This document shows, one piece after another, positions 62,813-64,000 of a stretch of DNA of 64,000 nucleotides. The stretch is from assembly GCA_964511625.1 (NCBI GenBank), contig CAZEJG010000004.1, positions 1 to 64,000 on the forward strand. Direction: 5' to 3'. This DNA comes from Pseudohoeflea sp964511625 (lineage in GTDB: Bacteria; Pseudomonadota; Alphaproteobacteria; Rhizobiales; Rhizobiaceae). Within the stretch, counting starts at the first letter, position 1; each line of letters opens with the position of its first letter. The translations under genes and the position numbers were made by a program. The notes beneath the pieces are model-generated. The model searched no databases and had not been told where the DNA came from. It saw nothing but the letters and a program-made list of their open reading frames with translations.

Positions 62813-62841
62813 AACAAAAAAGCCGGCCCGAAGGCCGGCTT
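62813..62841 (-). terminator. Intrinsic terminator of the PRC-barrel gene
   Basis: AAGCCGGCC (62820-62828) and GGCCGGCTT (62833-62841) pair perfectly around a 4-base loop. On the minus strand the stem is followed by a run of T (A-run 62815-62821 on plus). It abuts the sigma-EcfG promoter of the next operon. Confidence 0.88.
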
Positions 62842-62867
62842 GATTGGATCCTGGGATCAGGTTCCGA

Positions 62868-63947
62868 TTACGACTTGGTAGCCGAAAGCGAACCGTTTTC
62901 CTTGTCGTTCTTGTAGGTGTCTTCATCGTAGGCAGCCTGGTTTTCAAGCTGCTCCTGGGTGAAGGGCGTGAAGACCTTGATGTCGCCGGACTCGTCACGA
63001 CGGAAGTCGAGATCCTTGGCGTTCACGGCAACTTCCTTGTCGCCGATGCCGAGGAAACCGCCGACGTTGACGACGAAGCCTTCGACCTTCTGGTCACCGT
63101 CGAGGATGACTTCGCCAATCTCGCCGATCGATTCGTTGTTCGAGTTATAGACCCAGGCACCTTCCAGTTCATCAGCCGTCACCTGGCCGAGCTCCGTGGT
63201 CTGCATGCTGTCGCGGTCAACGCCGAGCTTTTCTTCGGCGCCCTTCGTAGCGCTCTCGGTAGTGATCGCGCCGGTGGTCATGTCGTCCGACTTTTCGGTG
63301 TCGCTCATGGCCTGCTGTTCGGCAGCCGTCTTGTCAGCCGGTGCCGCGTTCGGATCAGCCGGTGCAGCGGCCATGCCGGTGGCGTCCGTCGCCATGCCGG
63401 TGGTGTTGTTCATGGCGGTGTCCGTACCGGTGTTCTCCGGGGTGGTCATCGCCGCGATGTCGAAGGCCGGAGCGTTTTCCAGCGATTCCTTTGAGGCGTC
63501 GAGGACGAAGCGCTCGTTGCCTTTTTCGCCGGTCACTTCGACCTTGTCGTACTGAACGGCGACGTTCTTTTCGCCGATGCCCAGGAAGCCGCCGACACCG
63601 ATTACGACTGCTTCAGCCTGGCCGTCCTTGGACAGGATGATGTCGTTGATGTCGCCGATGGCTTCGGCATCTTCGCCGGTGCCATTGTAGACCGAGGTGC
63701 CGATGAGGCGGTTAGCGAGAACATCGCCGGCTTCAGCCGTGTCGTAGATGCTGTCGCTCGGAAGCGCTTCGGCGGTTTCCTCGGTAGTGGCTTCGGCGCC
63801 GGCATCAGCCTGGGTGCCGGTTGCAGCCGTACCTTCGGTGGTCATGGCCGGGTCAGCGGCCGGGGCGGTGGTGTCGTTGGACTGCGCCAGGGCACCGGTC
63901 TGCAAAAGTGCGACCATTGCGGTGGTAGTCAACAGAGTGCGGATCAT
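62868..63947 (-). CDS. Secreted protein with two PRC-barrel domains
   Basis: A 359-aa exported protein. Signal peptide MIRTLLTTTAMVALLQTGALAQS, with cleavage near ALA-QS. An Ala/Thr/Asp-rich, acidic linker follows. Two PRC-barrel domains (~75-155 and ~255-335) each carry the same strand pair, GVGGFLGIGEKNVAV and NVGGFLGIGDKEVAV. Low-complexity TTGMATDATGMAAAP linkers separate them. PRC-barrels bind small ligands or proteins; the family is linked to envelope and stress functions. The ATG at 63947 has AAGGAG. Very acidic periplasmic product; the promoter lies outside or at the window edge. Confidence 0.85.
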   Translation of the reverse strand: MIRTLLTTTAMVALLQTGALAQSNDTTAPAADPAMTTEGTAATGTQADAGAEATTEETAEALPSDSIYDTAEAGDVLANRLIGTSVYNGTGEDAEAIGDINDIILSKDGQAEAVVIGVGGFLGIGEKNVAVQYDKVEVTGEKGNERFVLDASKESLENAPAFDIAAMTTPENTGTDTAMNNTTGMATDATGMAAAPADPNAAPADKTAAEQQAMSDTEKSDDMTTGAITTESATKGAEEKLGVDRDSMQTTELGQVTADELEGAWVYNSNNESIGEIGEVILDGDQKVEGFVVNVGGFLGIGDKEVAVNAKDLDFRRDESGDIKVFTPFTQEQLENQAAYDEDTYKNDKENGSLSATKS

Positions 63948-64000
63948 GATAGCCTCTCCTTGTATGTCTGATCGATGTGCTGGCCGGCCCGCCATTTCGT

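Overview
This 64-kb, GC-rich window is densely packed chromosomal sequence from an alphaproteobacterium, most likely a member of the Hyphomicrobiales (Rhizobiales). The reasons are a PhyR-NepR-EcfG general stress response locus, HWE-family histidine kinases, a rhizobial-type glpD-S-T-P-Q-U-V glycerol ABC operon, several sugar and amino-acid ABC transporters, and a cyoABCD quinol oxidase. I see no rRNA, tRNA, CRISPR array, insertion sequence or phage.

Layout. 0-8 kb: end of a polyamine-type ABC permease diverging from a LysR regulator, then dabA-dabB (energised inorganic-carbon uptake) diverging from an NhaR-like LysR regulator, then a ketoglutarate-semialdehyde-type aldehyde dehydrogenase. 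8-15 kb: a hybrid histidine kinase with a small upstream ORF, and a three-gene operon (Tm-1-like/UPF0261, cupin, M24 peptidase) diverging from a TetR regulator. 15-28.5 kb: a sugar-type ABC transporter with two ATPases and a 77-aa membrane protein, followed by two divergent catabolic operons (2-hydroxyacid dehydrogenase, FadR-type GntR regulator, mandelate-racemase-like enzyme, three TIM-barrel epimerases, Gfo/Idh/MocA oxidoreductase). TGGTnnnACCA palindromes in front of these units suggest one regulon controlled by the GntR protein; its substrate is unknown.

28.5-34 kb: a branched-chain amino-acid type ABC operon (SBP, LysE exporter, LivH, LivM, LivG, LivF). 34-39 kb: an arylformamidase-like hydrolase, cyoABCD and gluconokinase. 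39-50 kb: glpR, glpD, the glycerol ABC transporter and glpK, a complete glycerol uptake and oxidation module. In it the two ATPases carry complementary motif losses that fall at a single ATP site. 50-52.9 kb: a PAQR/hemolysin-III protein, an iron-type alcohol dehydrogenase and an AI-2E family permease.

52.9-64 kb is a general stress response island: CHASE-HWE kinase, csbD, a PAS-type HWE kinase, DUF1328 membrane protein, phyR, nepR, ecfG, a Crp-like regulator, a lipid kinase, DUF2254, dps, two small membrane proteins and a PRC-barrel protein. Reading the intergenic regions gives four exact GGAAC-N16-CGTT sigma-EcfG promoters and three near-exact ones. One of the latter would start transcription at a two-hairpin element with a very C-rich loop, a candidate stress-induced small RNA resembling Caulobacter GsrN in architecture. 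That RNA and the unknown-sugar regulon are the most interesting new observations.
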